Positions 27,024 to 35,950 of a stretch of 64,000 bases of DNA are shown here, piece by piece (the stretch's first letter is position 1; each line of letters begins with the position of its first letter). The stretch spans positions 1,798,001 to 1,862,000 of the forward strand of contig CBDCWE010000003.1 in NCBI GenBank assembly GCA_965223355.1, read 5' to 3'. The stretch is from Tectiglobus sp965223355 (GTDB lineage Bacteria; Pseudomonadota; Alphaproteobacteria; Rhizobiales; Hyphomicrobiaceae). The translations under genes were made by a program, and so were the position numbers. The notes under the pieces were generated by a model. The model was not told the DNA's origin and ran no database searches. It worked only from the letters and a program-made list of their open reading frames with translations.

Positions 27024-27039
27024 TGTTTCACGTGAAACA
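27024..27039. other. parS site, perfect match
   Basis: TGTTTCACGTGAAACA matches the standard parS palindrome exactly. It lies just upstream of the GNAT start at 27044, between rho and that gene, and is preceded by the phased GAGTC array. It should be a ParB loading site about 3.6 kb right of the candidate origin. Confidence 0.9.
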
Positions 27040-27043
27040 AGTG

Positions 27044-27778
27044 ATGAGTAAAGCGCACACGAATACTTTGGGGCATCCGGTCGGGGCACCCGTGCCGAAC
27101 TGGATCCCCCGCCCGCGGCCGCCGAAAACCCCGATCGAGGGCCGGTTGTGCCGCATCGAGCCGCTCGATCCCGACCGGCATTGCCAACAGCTTTTTGCTG
27201 CCGATCAGCTGGACAGCGCCGGCGCCAACTGGACCTATCTCGCGCATGAGCCGATACAGGATGAACTGCGCTATCGCACCCACATCGAAGAGATCGCTAG
27301 CAGCGGAGACCCGCTCTTTCACGCGATCATCGACCGGGCCACCGGCGCAGCGGTCGGCATTGCTTCCTACCTGCGCATCGATCCTGCCAACGGCGTCATC
27401 GAAGTTGGCCATATCCGCTACTCGCCGAAATTGCAGCGCACGCCGGCGGCGACCGAAGCCATGTTCCTGATGATGGGCCGGGTGTTCGCTGAGTTGGGCT
27501 ATCGACGCTACGAGTGGAAGTGCGATTCTCTCAATGCCCCGTCGCGCGCTGCCGCGGCGCGGCTCGGGTTCCAGTTCGAGGGCGTGTTTCGTCAGGCGCT
27601 GATCTACAAGGGGCGCAACCGCGACACGGCGTGGTTCTCGATCATTGACAGCGAGTGGCCGGCCCTCAAAGCCGCTTATGAGACATGGCTTGACCCTGCC
27701 AATTTCAACGCCGACGGATCGCAGAAGCAGAAATTGAGTGCTCTGATCGCACCCCTGCGTGGGCTAGCCGGCCGATGA
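27044..27778 (+). CDS. GNAT acetyltransferase (RimJ/RimL type)
   Basis: 244 residues from the ATG at 27044. The frame also opens earlier, including an ATG at 27023 whose codons run through parS, but those upstream parts look non-coding. RLCRIEPLDPDRH, FHAIIDRATGAAVGIASYLRID, IEVGHIRYSP and a YRRYEWKCDSLNAPSRAAAARL segment follow the RimJ/RimL acetyltransferase layout with acetyl-CoA binding around residues 135-185. The acceptor is unknown. It overlaps the racemase gene by four bases (ATGA). Confidence 0.82.
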   Translation: MSKAHTNTLGHPVGAPVPNWIPRPRPPKTPIEGRLCRIEPLDPDRHCQQLFAADQLDSAGANWTYLAHEPIQDELRYRTHIEEIASSGDPLFHAIIDRATGAAVGIASYLRIDPANGVIEVGHIRYSPKLQRTPAATEAMFLMMGRVFAELGYRRYEWKCDSLNAPSRAAAARLGFQFEGVFRQALIYKGRNRDTAWFSIIDSEWPALKAAYETWLDPANFNADGSQKQKLSALIAPLRGLAGR

Positions 27779-28479
27779 GGACCATCGGACTGATTGGCGG
27801 TATGAGCTGGGAGAGCACGATCGTCTATTACCAGCTGTTGAACCGCATGGCGCGTCAGCGTCTCGGCGGGCTGCATTCGGCCAAGCTGGTCATGTGGTCG
27901 TTTGACTTCGCCGAGATCGAAGCCCTGCAGGCGGCCGGTGACTGGCAGCAAGCGACGGCAGCGATGACCGCAGCAGCTCGAAACCTCGAGCGCGGCGGCG
28001 CCGAATGCATTATCATCTGCACCAACACCATGCACAAAACGGCCGGGGACGTTGCCGCGGCGGTGAACATTCCCCTGATCCACATTGGCGATGCGACGGC
28101 CGTGGCGATCAAAGCCGCAGGTGTCAAGCAGCCGTTGCTTCTGGCGACGCGCTACACCATGGAGCAGGATTTCTATACCGGTCATCTGCGCGACCGGCAC
28201 GGCATCGATGTCGTCATACCCGAAGCTACCGACCGCACAATCGTGCACGACATCATTTACGAGGAACTTTGTCGGGGCATCGTCCGACCGGCCTCGAAGC
28301 GACGTTATTTGGACGTGGTCAGCAGTTCGCCGCATGTCGACGGCGTCATTTTCGGTTGCACCGAGGTCGGGTTGCTGGTCGGCGCGCAGGATTTCAACAT
28401 ACCGACATTCGACACGACTGAGTTACACGCCCGCGCTGCCCTTGATTTCGCGCTTGCCATCGAGGCCCGGAACTCATGA
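27775..28479 (+). CDS. Aspartate/glutamate racemase family protein
   Basis: 234 residues. IGLIGGMSWEST opens the family, CTNTMHKTAGDV holds the first catalytic Cys, and FGCTEVGLLV the second, as in YgeA-like broad-specificity amino-acid racemases. It is translationally coupled to the GNAT upstream. The pair is inserted between rho and mnmE, so it may make or modify a D-amino acid; that is inference. The start of mnmE follows after 16 bases. Confidence 0.85.
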   Translation: MRTIGLIGGMSWESTIVYYQLLNRMARQRLGGLHSAKLVMWSFDFAEIEALQAAGDWQQATAAMTAAARNLERGGAECIIICTNTMHKTAGDVAAAVNIPLIHIGDATAVAIKAAGVKQPLLLATRYTMEQDFYTGHLRDRHGIDVVIPEATDRTIVHDIIYEELCRGIVRPASKRRYLDVVSSSPHVDGVIFGCTEVGLLVGAQDFNIPTFDTTELHARAALDFALAIEARNS

Positions 28480-28495
28480 ACCCGACCGCACTGCA

Positions 28496-29827
28496 ATGAG
28501 CGATACGATCTACGCACTGTCCAGCGCTGCCGGACGCGCTGCCGTTGCGGTTGTGCGAATTTCGGGCGCGGCAGCGGCGGACGTTTTGAGCGCCATGGCC
28601 GGCGGCCCACCGCCGCCCCGGCGGGCAATGCTCCGAAACATCATCGAACCGCACACCGGCGAGGTCATCGACCGGGCGCTGGTGCTGTATTTCAAGGCCC
28701 CTCACAGCGCCACCGGTGAGGATCTGGCCGAGCTGCATCTCCACGGTGGTCGTGCCGTGCTACAGGCCGTCTATGACGCGCTTGCCCGGTTTGATGATTG
28801 CAGGCCGGCTGAGCCCGGTGAGTTTGCGCGGCGCGGCTTTGACCACGGCAAGATCGATCTGACCGCAGCCGAGGGCATTGCCGACCTGATTGACGCCGAA
28901 ACCGAAGCCCAACGTCGACAGGCGCAGCGCCAGGCCGGTGGTGCCTTGGCCGAGCTCTACGACACCTGGCGCCGGCAACTGATTGAAGCCCGGGCGCTGG
29001 TCGAAGCGGCGATTGACTTCTCCGATGAAGGCGACGTCGGCGAACAGGCTTACGCCGGCGCCGAGCGTATCATCGCTGCGTTGACCGAAAGCATCGACAA
29101 GCACTTGGCCGGCGCCCGTCAGGCCGAAATTATTCGCAGCGGTTATCGGGTGGTCATCGCCGGCCCGCCCAATGCCGGCAAATCAAGTTTGTTGAACGCT
29201 CTGGCCCGCCGTGACGCTGCCATCGTCTCCGATGACGCCGGCACCACCCGCGATGTCATTGAGGTTCATATGGATCTTGACGGTCTGCCGGTCGTTTGCA
29301 GTGACACGGCCGGCATCCGCGAGACTTCGGCCAAGGTTGAGCAGGAAGGAATCCGTCGCGCCATCGACCGCGCCCGTCAGGCCGACTTGGTCCTCTGGGT
29401 TGAGGATGTCACGGCATCGCCGCCAATGCCACTGCCGCACGAACTGACAAGCATCGCCACCCTCAAGGTTTGGAATAAGATTGATTTGCAGAACAGGTTT
29501 TCTACCGAGGCTTCCAGCACCACCGACGTTTATGTCTCGGTGAAGCAGGCCCAAGGCCTCGACGATCTGGTCGACGTGATCTTACGAGGCGCCCGCAGGG
29601 CGACGTCCGGCGCAGATCAGGCGGTTCCGACAAATGCAAGGCACCGCAGGCATTTACGCATTGCTCGTGAGCAGTTGAACGTGTTTCTTGCAGCTGAGAT
29701 GAGCGCTCTGGAGCTGCGCGCGGAGGATCTGCGCATTGCCGCCGCAGAAGTCGGGCGCCTGACCGGGCGAATTGATGTGGAAGATGTTCTTGACCAGATC
29801 TTTTCGCGATTCTGCGTGGGGAAGTGA
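28496..29827 (+). CDS. mnmE: tRNA modification GTPase MnmE
   Basis: 443 residues from the ATG at 28496; the frame is open far upstream, but only as an overlap with the racemase gene. MSDTIYALSSAAGRAAVAVVRISG and GEDLAELHLHGG mark the tetrahydrofolate-binding domain. GPPNAGKSSLLN, DDAGTTRD and DTAGIRE are G1-G3 of the inserted GTPase. The C-terminus CVGK is the conserved CIGK catalytic tail with one conservative change. With MnmG it installs the cmnm5 group on wobble uridine. Confidence 0.95.
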   Translation: MSDTIYALSSAAGRAAVAVVRISGAAAADVLSAMAGGPPPPRRAMLRNIIEPHTGEVIDRALVLYFKAPHSATGEDLAELHLHGGRAVLQAVYDALARFDDCRPAEPGEFARRGFDHGKIDLTAAEGIADLIDAETEAQRRQAQRQAGGALAELYDTWRRQLIEARALVEAAIDFSDEGDVGEQAYAGAERIIAALTESIDKHLAGARQAEIIRSGYRVVIAGPPNAGKSSLLNALARRDAAIVSDDAGTTRDVIEVHMDLDGLPVVCSDTAGIRETSAKVEQEGIRRAIDRARQADLVLWVEDVTASPPMPLPHELTSIATLKVWNKIDLQNRFSTEASSTTDVYVSVKQAQGLDDLVDVILRGARRATSGADQAVPTNARHRRHLRIAREQLNVFLAAEMSALELRAEDLRIAAAEVGRLTGRIDVEDVLDQIFSRFCVGK

Positions 29828-29832
29828 GTCAA

Positions 29833-29862
29833 ACTCAAATGTTTCACGTGAAACATTTGAGT
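29833..29862. other. parS site embedded in a 30-bp perfect palindrome
   Basis: The parS core TGTTTCACGTGAAACA at 29840-29855 is perfect. The symmetry extends seven more bases on each side: ACTCAAA before the core and TTTGAGT after it. The site lies between mnmE and mnmG. GANTC sites at 29826, 29859, 29869, 29892 and 29923 surround it, two of them GAGTC immediately to its right. Confidence 0.9.
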
Positions 29863-30041
29863 CGTTCTGAGTCGAGCTATAGTACAGATTGGATTCTATA
29901 CTGCAGGTATGATTTGCGTCGTGAATCGCCTGGATCTTTTGACCGGGCCAACCGACCTGCGGTAAAACCCGCAATTCTTCATCATCACGACAGCCCAATT
30001 TGCAAGTGAAATTGGCGAGTGAGCCCGGCGAGCCAGCAAAA

Positions 30042-31931
30042 ATGTCGAAGCTATATGATGTCATCGTTGTAGGAGGCGGCCACGCCGGCACCGAGGCTGC
30101 AGCCGCGTCTGCTCGGCTGGGCGCCAACACTGCGTTGGTCACGCACAAGTTTGCGACAATTGGCGAAATGTCCTGCAATCCCGCCATTGGCGGGTTGGGC
30201 AAGGGCCACCTGGTGCGCGAAATCGATGCGCTTGACGGCCTTATGGGCCGCGTTGCCGATCAGGCCGGCATCCAATTTCGCCTGCTCAATCGCTCGAAGG
30301 GCCCGGCGGTGCAGGGCCCGCGCACGCAGGCCGATCGCAAACTCTATCGTCAGGCCATGCAGGCCGAGATCTCGGCCATATCGAACCTGCATGTCATCGA
30401 AGACGGTGTCGAGGATCTGATCGTTGAGGATGGCCGGGCGGCCGGCATCGTGACGGCCGGCGGGCTGCAGTTTAGGTGCGCCGCTGTGGTTCTGACCACC
30501 GGCACATTCCTGCGCGGCGTCATTCACATTGGCGATCAGAGGATTGCGGCCGGGCGCATTGGCGAGGCACCGGCGCTGCGACTGTCGGAGCGGCTGCTGG
30601 CGCTCGATCTCAAACTTGGCCGGCTAAAGACCGGAACCCCCGCCAGACTGTCGGCCCGATCAATCGACTGGAGCGGTCTCGAAGCCCAACCGGCAGATGA
30701 TCCGCCAGTACCGTTCTCGTTTCTGACGCACCACATCACAACGCCGCAGATTGCCTGCCACATCACGACGACGACACCGCAAACCCATGCGATCATTCGC
30801 GAAAATCTCAACAGGTCGGCGATGTACTCCGGCCAGATCGAGGCTATCGGTCCGCGCTACTGCCCGTCCATTGAGGACAAGGTTGTACGCTTTGCCGACC
30901 GCGATCATCACCAGATCTTTCTCGAGCCGGAGGGTCTTGATGATGATCTGATTTATCCCAACGGCGTCTCGACCTCGTTGCCGGCCGAGGTTCAAGATCG
31001 CTTTCTGCGAACGATACCGGGTCTGGCGAAGGTTGAAATCGTGCGACCGGGCTATGCCATCGAGTACGACTACGTCGACCCGCGCGAACTAATGCCATCG
31101 CTGCAGGTCAAGAAGCTTCCCGGCCTGTTCCTGGCCGGCCAGATCAACGGTACGACGGGCTATGAGGAAGCCGGCGCGCAAGGCTTGATGGCGGGCCTCA
31201 ACGCGGCCTCACAGGCCGGTTGCGGCGCCGGCAATGCGCCCGCCCGGTCGGACCCGTTCGTGCTCTCGCGCACCGACGCCTACATTGGCGTAATGATCGA
31301 CGATCTCGTCTCGCGCGGCGTCAGCGAGCCCTACCGCATGTTCACATCACGCGCCGAGTACCGCCTCAAGCTCCGAGCCGACAATGCCGACCAGCGGCTA
31401 ACGCCGCTCGGTATCGAACGAGGCGCGGTGGGCCGGCAACGTCAAAGCGCTTTCGCGGTCAAGTCACAAAGTTTGGATGATGCGACCAAGCTGTTAAAAG
31501 AACGGACGATTACGCCCAACGCCGCCGCCGAGCATGGCCTGAAAATCAATCGGGACGGCCGCCGCCGGTCGGCGTTTGAATTGCTCGCGTTTCCCGACAT
31601 TGATCTACCTCGCCTGTGTACCATCTGGCCGCAGCTGCGGGCCATACCGGCCGCGATCCGCGGCCAGCTTGAAATCGATGCACGCTATGCGTCTTACCTC
31701 GAACGCCAGGCGGCCGACGTAGAAGCGTTGCGCAAAGACGAAGGCATTGAAATACCGAGAGATTTTAACTATGACGACATCTCCGGACTGTCGACCGAGG
31801 TGCGCCAGAAACTCGCCGATCACAGCCCTGCTAGTCTGGCCCAGGCCGCGCAGATCGATGGCATCACCCCGGCCGCCATGCTGTTGCTTCGCGCCCGCTT
31901 GAAGAAGCCGCGCCGCCAGCGCAGCGCCTGA
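30042..31931 (+). CDS. mnmG: tRNA uridine-5-carboxymethylaminomethyl modification enzyme MnmG
   Basis: 629 residues from the ATG at 30042; the open frame starts 14 codons earlier without support. DVIVVGGGHAGTEAA is the FAD-binding loop, and EMSCNPAIGGLGKGHLVREIDALDG, TGTFLRGVIHIG, and QINGTTGYEEAGAQGL are GidA signatures (first one at residues about 40-65). MnmG uses FAD and folate with MnmE to modify U34 of tRNAs. The order mnmE-mnmG-rsmG-parA-parB is the classic origin-proximal cluster. Confidence 0.96.
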   Translation: MSKLYDVIVVGGGHAGTEAAAASARLGANTALVTHKFATIGEMSCNPAIGGLGKGHLVREIDALDGLMGRVADQAGIQFRLLNRSKGPAVQGPRTQADRKLYRQAMQAEISAISNLHVIEDGVEDLIVEDGRAAGIVTAGGLQFRCAAVVLTTGTFLRGVIHIGDQRIAAGRIGEAPALRLSERLLALDLKLGRLKTGTPARLSARSIDWSGLEAQPADDPPVPFSFLTHHITTPQIACHITTTTPQTHAIIRENLNRSAMYSGQIEAIGPRYCPSIEDKVVRFADRDHHQIFLEPEGLDDDLIYPNGVSTSLPAEVQDRFLRTIPGLAKVEIVRPGYAIEYDYVDPRELMPSLQVKKLPGLFLAGQINGTTGYEEAGAQGLMAGLNAASQAGCGAGNAPARSDPFVLSRTDAYIGVMIDDLVSRGVSEPYRMFTSRAEYRLKLRADNADQRLTPLGIERGAVGRQRQSAFAVKSQSLDDATKLLKERTITPNAAAEHGLKINRDGRRRSAFELLAFPDIDLPRLCTIWPQLRAIPAAIRGQLEIDARYASYLERQAADVEALRKDEGIEIPRDFNYDDISGLSTEVRQKLADHSPASLAQAAQIDGITPAAMLLLRARLKKPRRQRSA

Positions 31932-31933
31932 CC

Positions 31934-32599
31934 GTGGACGTCATGGCGCTCAAGCAAATAGCCGGCTCCGAGGATTTTCTGCAAGCCTTTGATGTTTCAC
32001 GTGAAACGGTTGCCAGATTAGAGACTTACGAAGCCCAGCTTAGACGCTGGCAAAAGGCCGTCAATCTCGTCGCTCCGGCGACGTTGACCGCACTGTGGCA
32101 TCGTCATTTCGCCGACAGCGCACAACTCGCCGCCTTGCTTCCGGCTGGCGGAGAAAAAATCGTCGATGTCGGATCGGGCGGCGGTTTTCCAGGGCTGGTG
32201 CTCGCCGTTTTGCTCCACGAAATCAGTGACTCACGGGTCACACTTGTCGAAAGTGACACGCGAAAGGCCGCATTTCTGCGCGAAACCGCGCGGCGGATGG
32301 AAATCTTTGTGGAGATTTTGTCGACACGAATCGAAAGCAATGCAACTGTAAAGCGGCTAAATCGTGTGGATACTGTAACGGCACGCGCATTTGCACCACT
32401 CGATCGCCTGCTCGGCCTCGTATCTCCGATTTTTTCCAGTACAACGGTTGGCGTATTTCTGAAGGGCCGCACGGTCGGTCGCGAGATCGAGGAGGCGTCG
32501 CGTGCATGGAGTTTCGACTACGACTGCCATCACAGCATGACCGATTCGGGTGGTCGCATCGTCGTCGTTTACAACTTGGAGCGCAAACCGGAGGCCTAG
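31934..32599 (+). CDS. rsmG: 16S rRNA (guanine-527-N7)-methyltransferase RsmG
   Basis: 221 residues from a GTG at 31934, two bases after the mnmG stop; an ATG at 31943 is equally possible. KAVNLVAPATL and VDVGSGGGFPGLVLAVL (AdoMet-binding) are RsmG motifs, and VTARAFAPLDRLLGL follows. A parS-like palindrome sits inside the coding sequence and encodes part of VSRETV. It is part of the mnmG-rsmG-parA operon. Confidence 0.93.
   Translation: MDVMALKQIAGSEDFLQAFDVSRETVARLETYEAQLRRWQKAVNLVAPATLTALWHRHFADSAQLAALLPAGGEKIVDVGSGGGFPGLVLAVLLHEISDSRVTLVESDTRKAAFLRETARRMEIFVEILSTRIESNATVKRLNRVDTVTARAFAPLDRLLGLVSPIFSSTTVGVFLKGRTVGREIEEASRAWSFDYDCHHSMTDSGGRIVVVYNLERKPEA
31993..32008. other. parS-like site inside rsmG (15/16)
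   Basis: TGTTTCACGTGAAACG matches the standard palindrome except for the last base. It lies within the first 25 codons of rsmG, about 700 bases before parA. Carrying a parS in rsmG/gidB is a familiar position in other bacteria, which supports it being functional. Confidence 0.8.
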
Positions 32600-32728
32600 A
32601 TTATTTCCGCATCGGGCGGGTCCACCGTGCCGGTCCGCTGCCGCGCCGACAGCCGTGACCCGATCAGGCGCCGGGGCGGCCGAGCGGGGAGCGGAATGGA
32701 TCGGGCTAACTCGGAAAGGCTATAGGTC

Positions 32729-33562
32729 GTGGCAGCTGAGCAGATGGCAACTGGCGACTTGAGAGTTCTAGCGATCGCGAACCAGAAGGGTGGCGTCGGC
32801 AAAACGACGACCGCGATCAACCTCGGAACGACACTGGCAGCGATTGGTGAAAAGGTGTTGATCCTCGACATCGACTCGCAGGGCAACGCCAGCACTGGCG
32901 TTGGGGTGGTGCCCGGCAACCGTGCCTTGACAACTTATGATGTGCTAACCCGCGAGACAAGCCTGCTACAGGCCGCGCAGCGTACCGAAGTGCCAAACCT
33001 CTATGTTGTGCCGGCGACGCCCGACCTCGTCGGTTTTGAGGCCGAGCATCTGGTTGACCGCAATCGCGCGTTCCGGCTGCGTGATGCGGTCAATGGATTG
33101 GTCGGCCAGCAGCAGTCCTTGGTCAGCGAAAAGCCGTTCACCTATCTGTTGATCGATTGCCCGCCGTCACTGTCGCTGTTGACGCTCAATGCGATGGTCG
33201 CGGCCAACGGTGTTATCGTGCCGGTGCAGTGCGAATTCTTTGCATTGGAAGGCATTACGCAGCTCAACGAAACGATCGAGCAAATTCGATCGACGCTCAA
33301 TCCCGGCCTAGAGATCCAGGGTGTGGTTCTGACCATGCATGATGCCCGCACGGCGCTGTCGCGAGAAGTCGCCGAGGAGGTCCGCAACTACTTCGGGGCC
33401 AAGGTCTATGACACGCTGATCCCGCGCAACGTGCGTGTGGCGGAGGCGCCGTCCTACGGTCAGCCCATTCTGATTTATGACTACGATTGCCCGGGCAGCC
33501 AGGCCTATATCAGCCTTGCCAGCGAGATCATCGACCGCGAGCGCGCTTTGCGGGCGGCCTGA
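32729..33562 (+). CDS. parA: Chromosome partitioning ATPase ParA
   Basis: 277 residues from a GTG at 32729; an ATG at 32744 is the alternative. AIANQKGGVGKTTTAINL is the deviant Walker A with signature lysine, LDIDSQGNAS the A' motif, and YLLIDCPPSLSLLTLNAM the Walker B region. Homology and position next to parB and the parS-like sites show a chromosomal ParA that moves ParB-bound origins. An intergenic repeat-like stretch separates it from rsmG. Confidence 0.95.
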   Translation: MAAEQMATGDLRVLAIANQKGGVGKTTTAINLGTTLAAIGEKVLILDIDSQGNASTGVGVVPGNRALTTYDVLTRETSLLQAAQRTEVPNLYVVPATPDLVGFEAEHLVDRNRAFRLRDAVNGLVGQQQSLVSEKPFTYLLIDCPPSLSLLTLNAMVAANGVIVPVQCEFFALEGITQLNETIEQIRSTLNPGLEIQGVVLTMHDARTALSREVAEEVRNYFGAKVYDTLIPRNVRVAEAPSYGQPILIYDYDCPGSQAYISLASEIIDRERALRAA

Positions 33563-33595
33563 GGGCGGGCAAACAACAAGTCGGGGGACGTTTGC

Positions 33596-34483
33596 ATGGC
33601 TGTCACACCAATGCCGAACAAGGGGCGGCTGGGACGTGGACTACGATCACTGATCGGCGAGCAGGATGCACCGCAGCCGCGGTTGCCGCCTGAGGGTATT
33701 CAACGCATTGTTCCGGTCGACCAGCTGCACGGTTCGAAATTCAATCCGCGCCAGGAGTTTCGCGAGGACGAACTCACCGAACTGGCTGATTCAATCCGCC
33801 AGCGCGGCGTCGTGCAACCGCTGATCGTCCGCGAAGCCGATGATGCCGGCTACGAGATTGTTGCCGGCGAGCGCCGCTGGCGCGCGGCACAGCGCGCCGG
33901 CGTCCACATGATTCCGGTGATCGTGCGCAGCCTGTCGGATCAGGAGGTGCTGGAACTGGCGATCATCGAAAACGTCCAGCGCGCCGATCTCAACGCCATT
34001 GAAGAAGCGACCGGCTATCGCGATCTCATCGAGCGCTTTGACTACACCCAGGACAGGTTGTCCGAGGTCATCGGCAAGAGCCGCAGCCATTTGGCCAACA
34101 CCTTGCGTCTGCTCAAGCTTCCGGCCGTCGTTCAGTCGATGGTGCGCGAGGGCCAGCTGACCGCAGGCCATGCACGGGCATTGATCGGCCGCGATGACGC
34201 CGAAGCGCTTGCCGGCAAGATCATCGCGCAGGATCTCACCGTTCGCGATGTTGAAGCCTTGGTCCAGCACATGGACCTGGCCCAGGAACACCCGCCAATG
34301 CGGCGCAACCGCGAAAAGGATCCAGACACCAGAGCGTTCGAGCATCAGCTGACGTCATCTCTGGGTCTCAAGGTTGAGGTCAAGCGGGGAACCGGCGAAA
34401 GCGGCACGTTGACCATAAGCTATTCAAACTTCGACCAGCTTGAACATCTGCGCGAGCTGCTGACCGGCACTGGCCAGAATTAG
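33596..34483 (+). CDS. parB: Chromosome partitioning protein ParB
   Basis: 295 residues. GRLGRGLRSLIGEQD is the N-terminal ParA-contact region. QLHGSKFNPRQEF, GVVQPLIVRE and VAGERRWRAAQRAG form the CTP-binding ParB/Srx domain with the GERR loop. A helix-turn-helix (LSEVIGKSRSHLANTLRLLKLP) near residues 155-180 reads parS. A C-terminal dimer domain follows. ParB spreads as a clamp from parS; three sites lie upstream of it on this side and one lies to the left of the candidate origin. Confidence 0.96.
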   Translation: MAVTPMPNKGRLGRGLRSLIGEQDAPQPRLPPEGIQRIVPVDQLHGSKFNPRQEFREDELTELADSIRQRGVVQPLIVREADDAGYEIVAGERRWRAAQRAGVHMIPVIVRSLSDQEVLELAIIENVQRADLNAIEEATGYRDLIERFDYTQDRLSEVIGKSRSHLANTLRLLKLPAVVQSMVREGQLTAGHARALIGRDDAEALAGKIIAQDLTVRDVEALVQHMDLAQEHPPMRRNREKDPDTRAFEHQLTSSLGLKVEVKRGTGESGTLTISYSNFDQLEHLRELLTGTGQN

Positions 34484-34675
34484 GCCGCTAACCTATAAAT
34501 CCGAGCACATTGACGCCGATTAGGTCAAGATTAAGCAAGGCGCGGCACCGCGAAGGGGCCGGTTGCGGCGTTGCCAGCCGCTATTCCAACTTGACGGGCA
34601 CTCTCAAGATCTGCTGGATTGCCGGTTCCGAGCGGCAGCCGTTTGCCGCGGGCAAAATGGCGGTGCTGACCTCCC

Positions 34676-34996
34676 ATGTCTGAATGCATTCTCCATCAAT
34701 TGGCGCGGACCATCGGCGAGCGTCGTCGGGCGGCTGCCGAAGAATCCTATACGCGCCGGTTGCTTGATGGCGGACCGCAGCACTGTGCCAAGAAGCTCGG
34801 CGAAGAGGCAGCCGAGGCGATCATCGCCGCCGTTGCACAGGATGATGCTGCACTCAAAGCGGAAGCCGCCGATCTCCTCTACCACCTGCTGGTAGTTCTC
34901 GAAGTACGTGACATCGCGATCGACGAGGTCCTCGAAATCTTGGAAAGCCGAATGGGCCGATCGGGTTTGGCGGAAAAGGCATCGCGGGCCGGTTAG
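34676..34996 (+). CDS. hisE: Phosphoribosyl-ATP pyrophosphatase
   Basis: 106 residues of the all-alpha MazG-like fold: SYTRRLLDGGPQHCAKKLGEEAAEAI region (residues about 25-50) with the metal-binding glutamates, and EAADLLYHLLVVL. It catalyses the second step of histidine synthesis, PR-ATP to PR-AMP. The other his genes are not in the window, but hisE is followed directly by coaA, a pairing seen in many alphaproteobacteria. The stop TAG overlaps the region of the coaA start. Confidence 0.9.
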   Translation: MSECILHQLARTIGERRRAAAEESYTRRLLDGGPQHCAKKLGEEAAEAIIAAVAQDDAALKAEAADLLYHLLVVLEVRDIAIDEVLEILESRMGRSGLAEKASRAG

Positions 34997-35950
34997 ATGC
35001 AGCATCGCCTACCACTAGGCTTTTCGCCCTACCGAATTTTCACGCGTGAGGAATGGGCGCGGTTGCGGGCCGACACGCCGATGACCATCGCGCCGCGAGA
35101 TCTGGAGCACCTTTCCGGCTTGATCGAAGAGCTCTCGCTTGACGAAGTCGAACAGATCTATCTTCCTCTGTCACGGCTCTTGAACCTCTATGTTCAAGCC
35201 GCTCAGGAACTCCACGCGGTGTCGCAAAAGTTTCTCGGCAAGCGTGACGGCAAGATCCCGTTTGTCTTAGGCATTGCCGGTTCCGTGGCCGTCGGCAAAA
35301 GCACAACCGCCAGAGTTTTGCGGGCTCTGCTTGCACGTTGGCCGGATCACCCCCGTGTTGATCTCGTCACCACCGACGGTTTTTTGTTGCCGAATGCGGA
35401 ACTCGAGCGGCGCGGTATCATGCACCGCAAGGGTTTCCCGGAAAGCTTTAATACCGGCCGTCTGCTTCGGTTCCTGGCCGAAGTGAAGTCAGGCCGTGAA
35501 GTCTCTGAGGCGCCGCTCTATTCGCACTTTCATTACGATATTGTCGCCAACGAAACCCAACGGGTCGAGCGCCCCGACATATTGATTGTCGAAGGCTTGA
35601 ACGTTCTCCAGCCGGCCCGTCTTCCGAAAAACGGTGACGCCGTTCCCTACGTTTCAGATTTTTTCGACTTCTCAATCTATATCGACGCCGACACCGACGT
35701 TTGCGAGAACTGGTACGTGACGCGCTTTCTGCGCTTGCGCGAGACCGCGTTCCAAAACCCGGATGCCTATTTTCATCGGTATTCAAAATTGAGCTATGTC
35801 GAGGCCGTCGCACGCGCTCGCGAAATTTGGCGAACCATCAATCTGAAAAACCTGGTCCAGAATATCCTGCCGACCCGGCGCCGAGCACAGCTCATCTTGC
35901 GCAAGGCGCCGGATCATCGCATCGAAAGCGTATCGCTGCGAAAGATATGA
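34997..35950 (+). CDS. coaA: Type I pantothenate kinase
   Basis: 317 residues. FVLGIAGSVAVGKSTTARVL carries the P-loop, VDLVTTDGFLLPN the substrate-binding Asp, and RKGFPESFNTGRLLRFL and a SDFFDFSIYIDAD segment complete the CoaA pattern. It phosphorylates pantothenate, the committed step of coenzyme A synthesis. It abuts hisE with no gap. Confidence 0.94.
   Translation: MQHRLPLGFSPYRIFTREEWARLRADTPMTIAPRDLEHLSGLIEELSLDEVEQIYLPLSRLLNLYVQAAQELHAVSQKFLGKRDGKIPFVLGIAGSVAVGKSTTARVLRALLARWPDHPRVDLVTTDGFLLPNAELERRGIMHRKGFPESFNTGRLLRFLAEVKSGREVSEAPLYSHFHYDIVANETQRVERPDILIVEGLNVLQPARLPKNGDAVPYVSDFFDFSIYIDADTDVCENWYVTRFLRLRETAFQNPDAYFHRYSKLSYVEAVARAREIWRTINLKNLVQNILPTRRRAQLILRKAPDHRIESVSLRKI

Noticed and set aside
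28085..28495. N-terminal extension of MnmE
   Set aside because: The open frame overlaps the racemase gene; MnmE homology starts exactly at the ATG at 28496.
29654..30202. 182-residue minus-strand frame over the mnmE-mnmG gap
   Set aside because: It is antisense to both genes and runs through the parS palindrome; no family resemblance.
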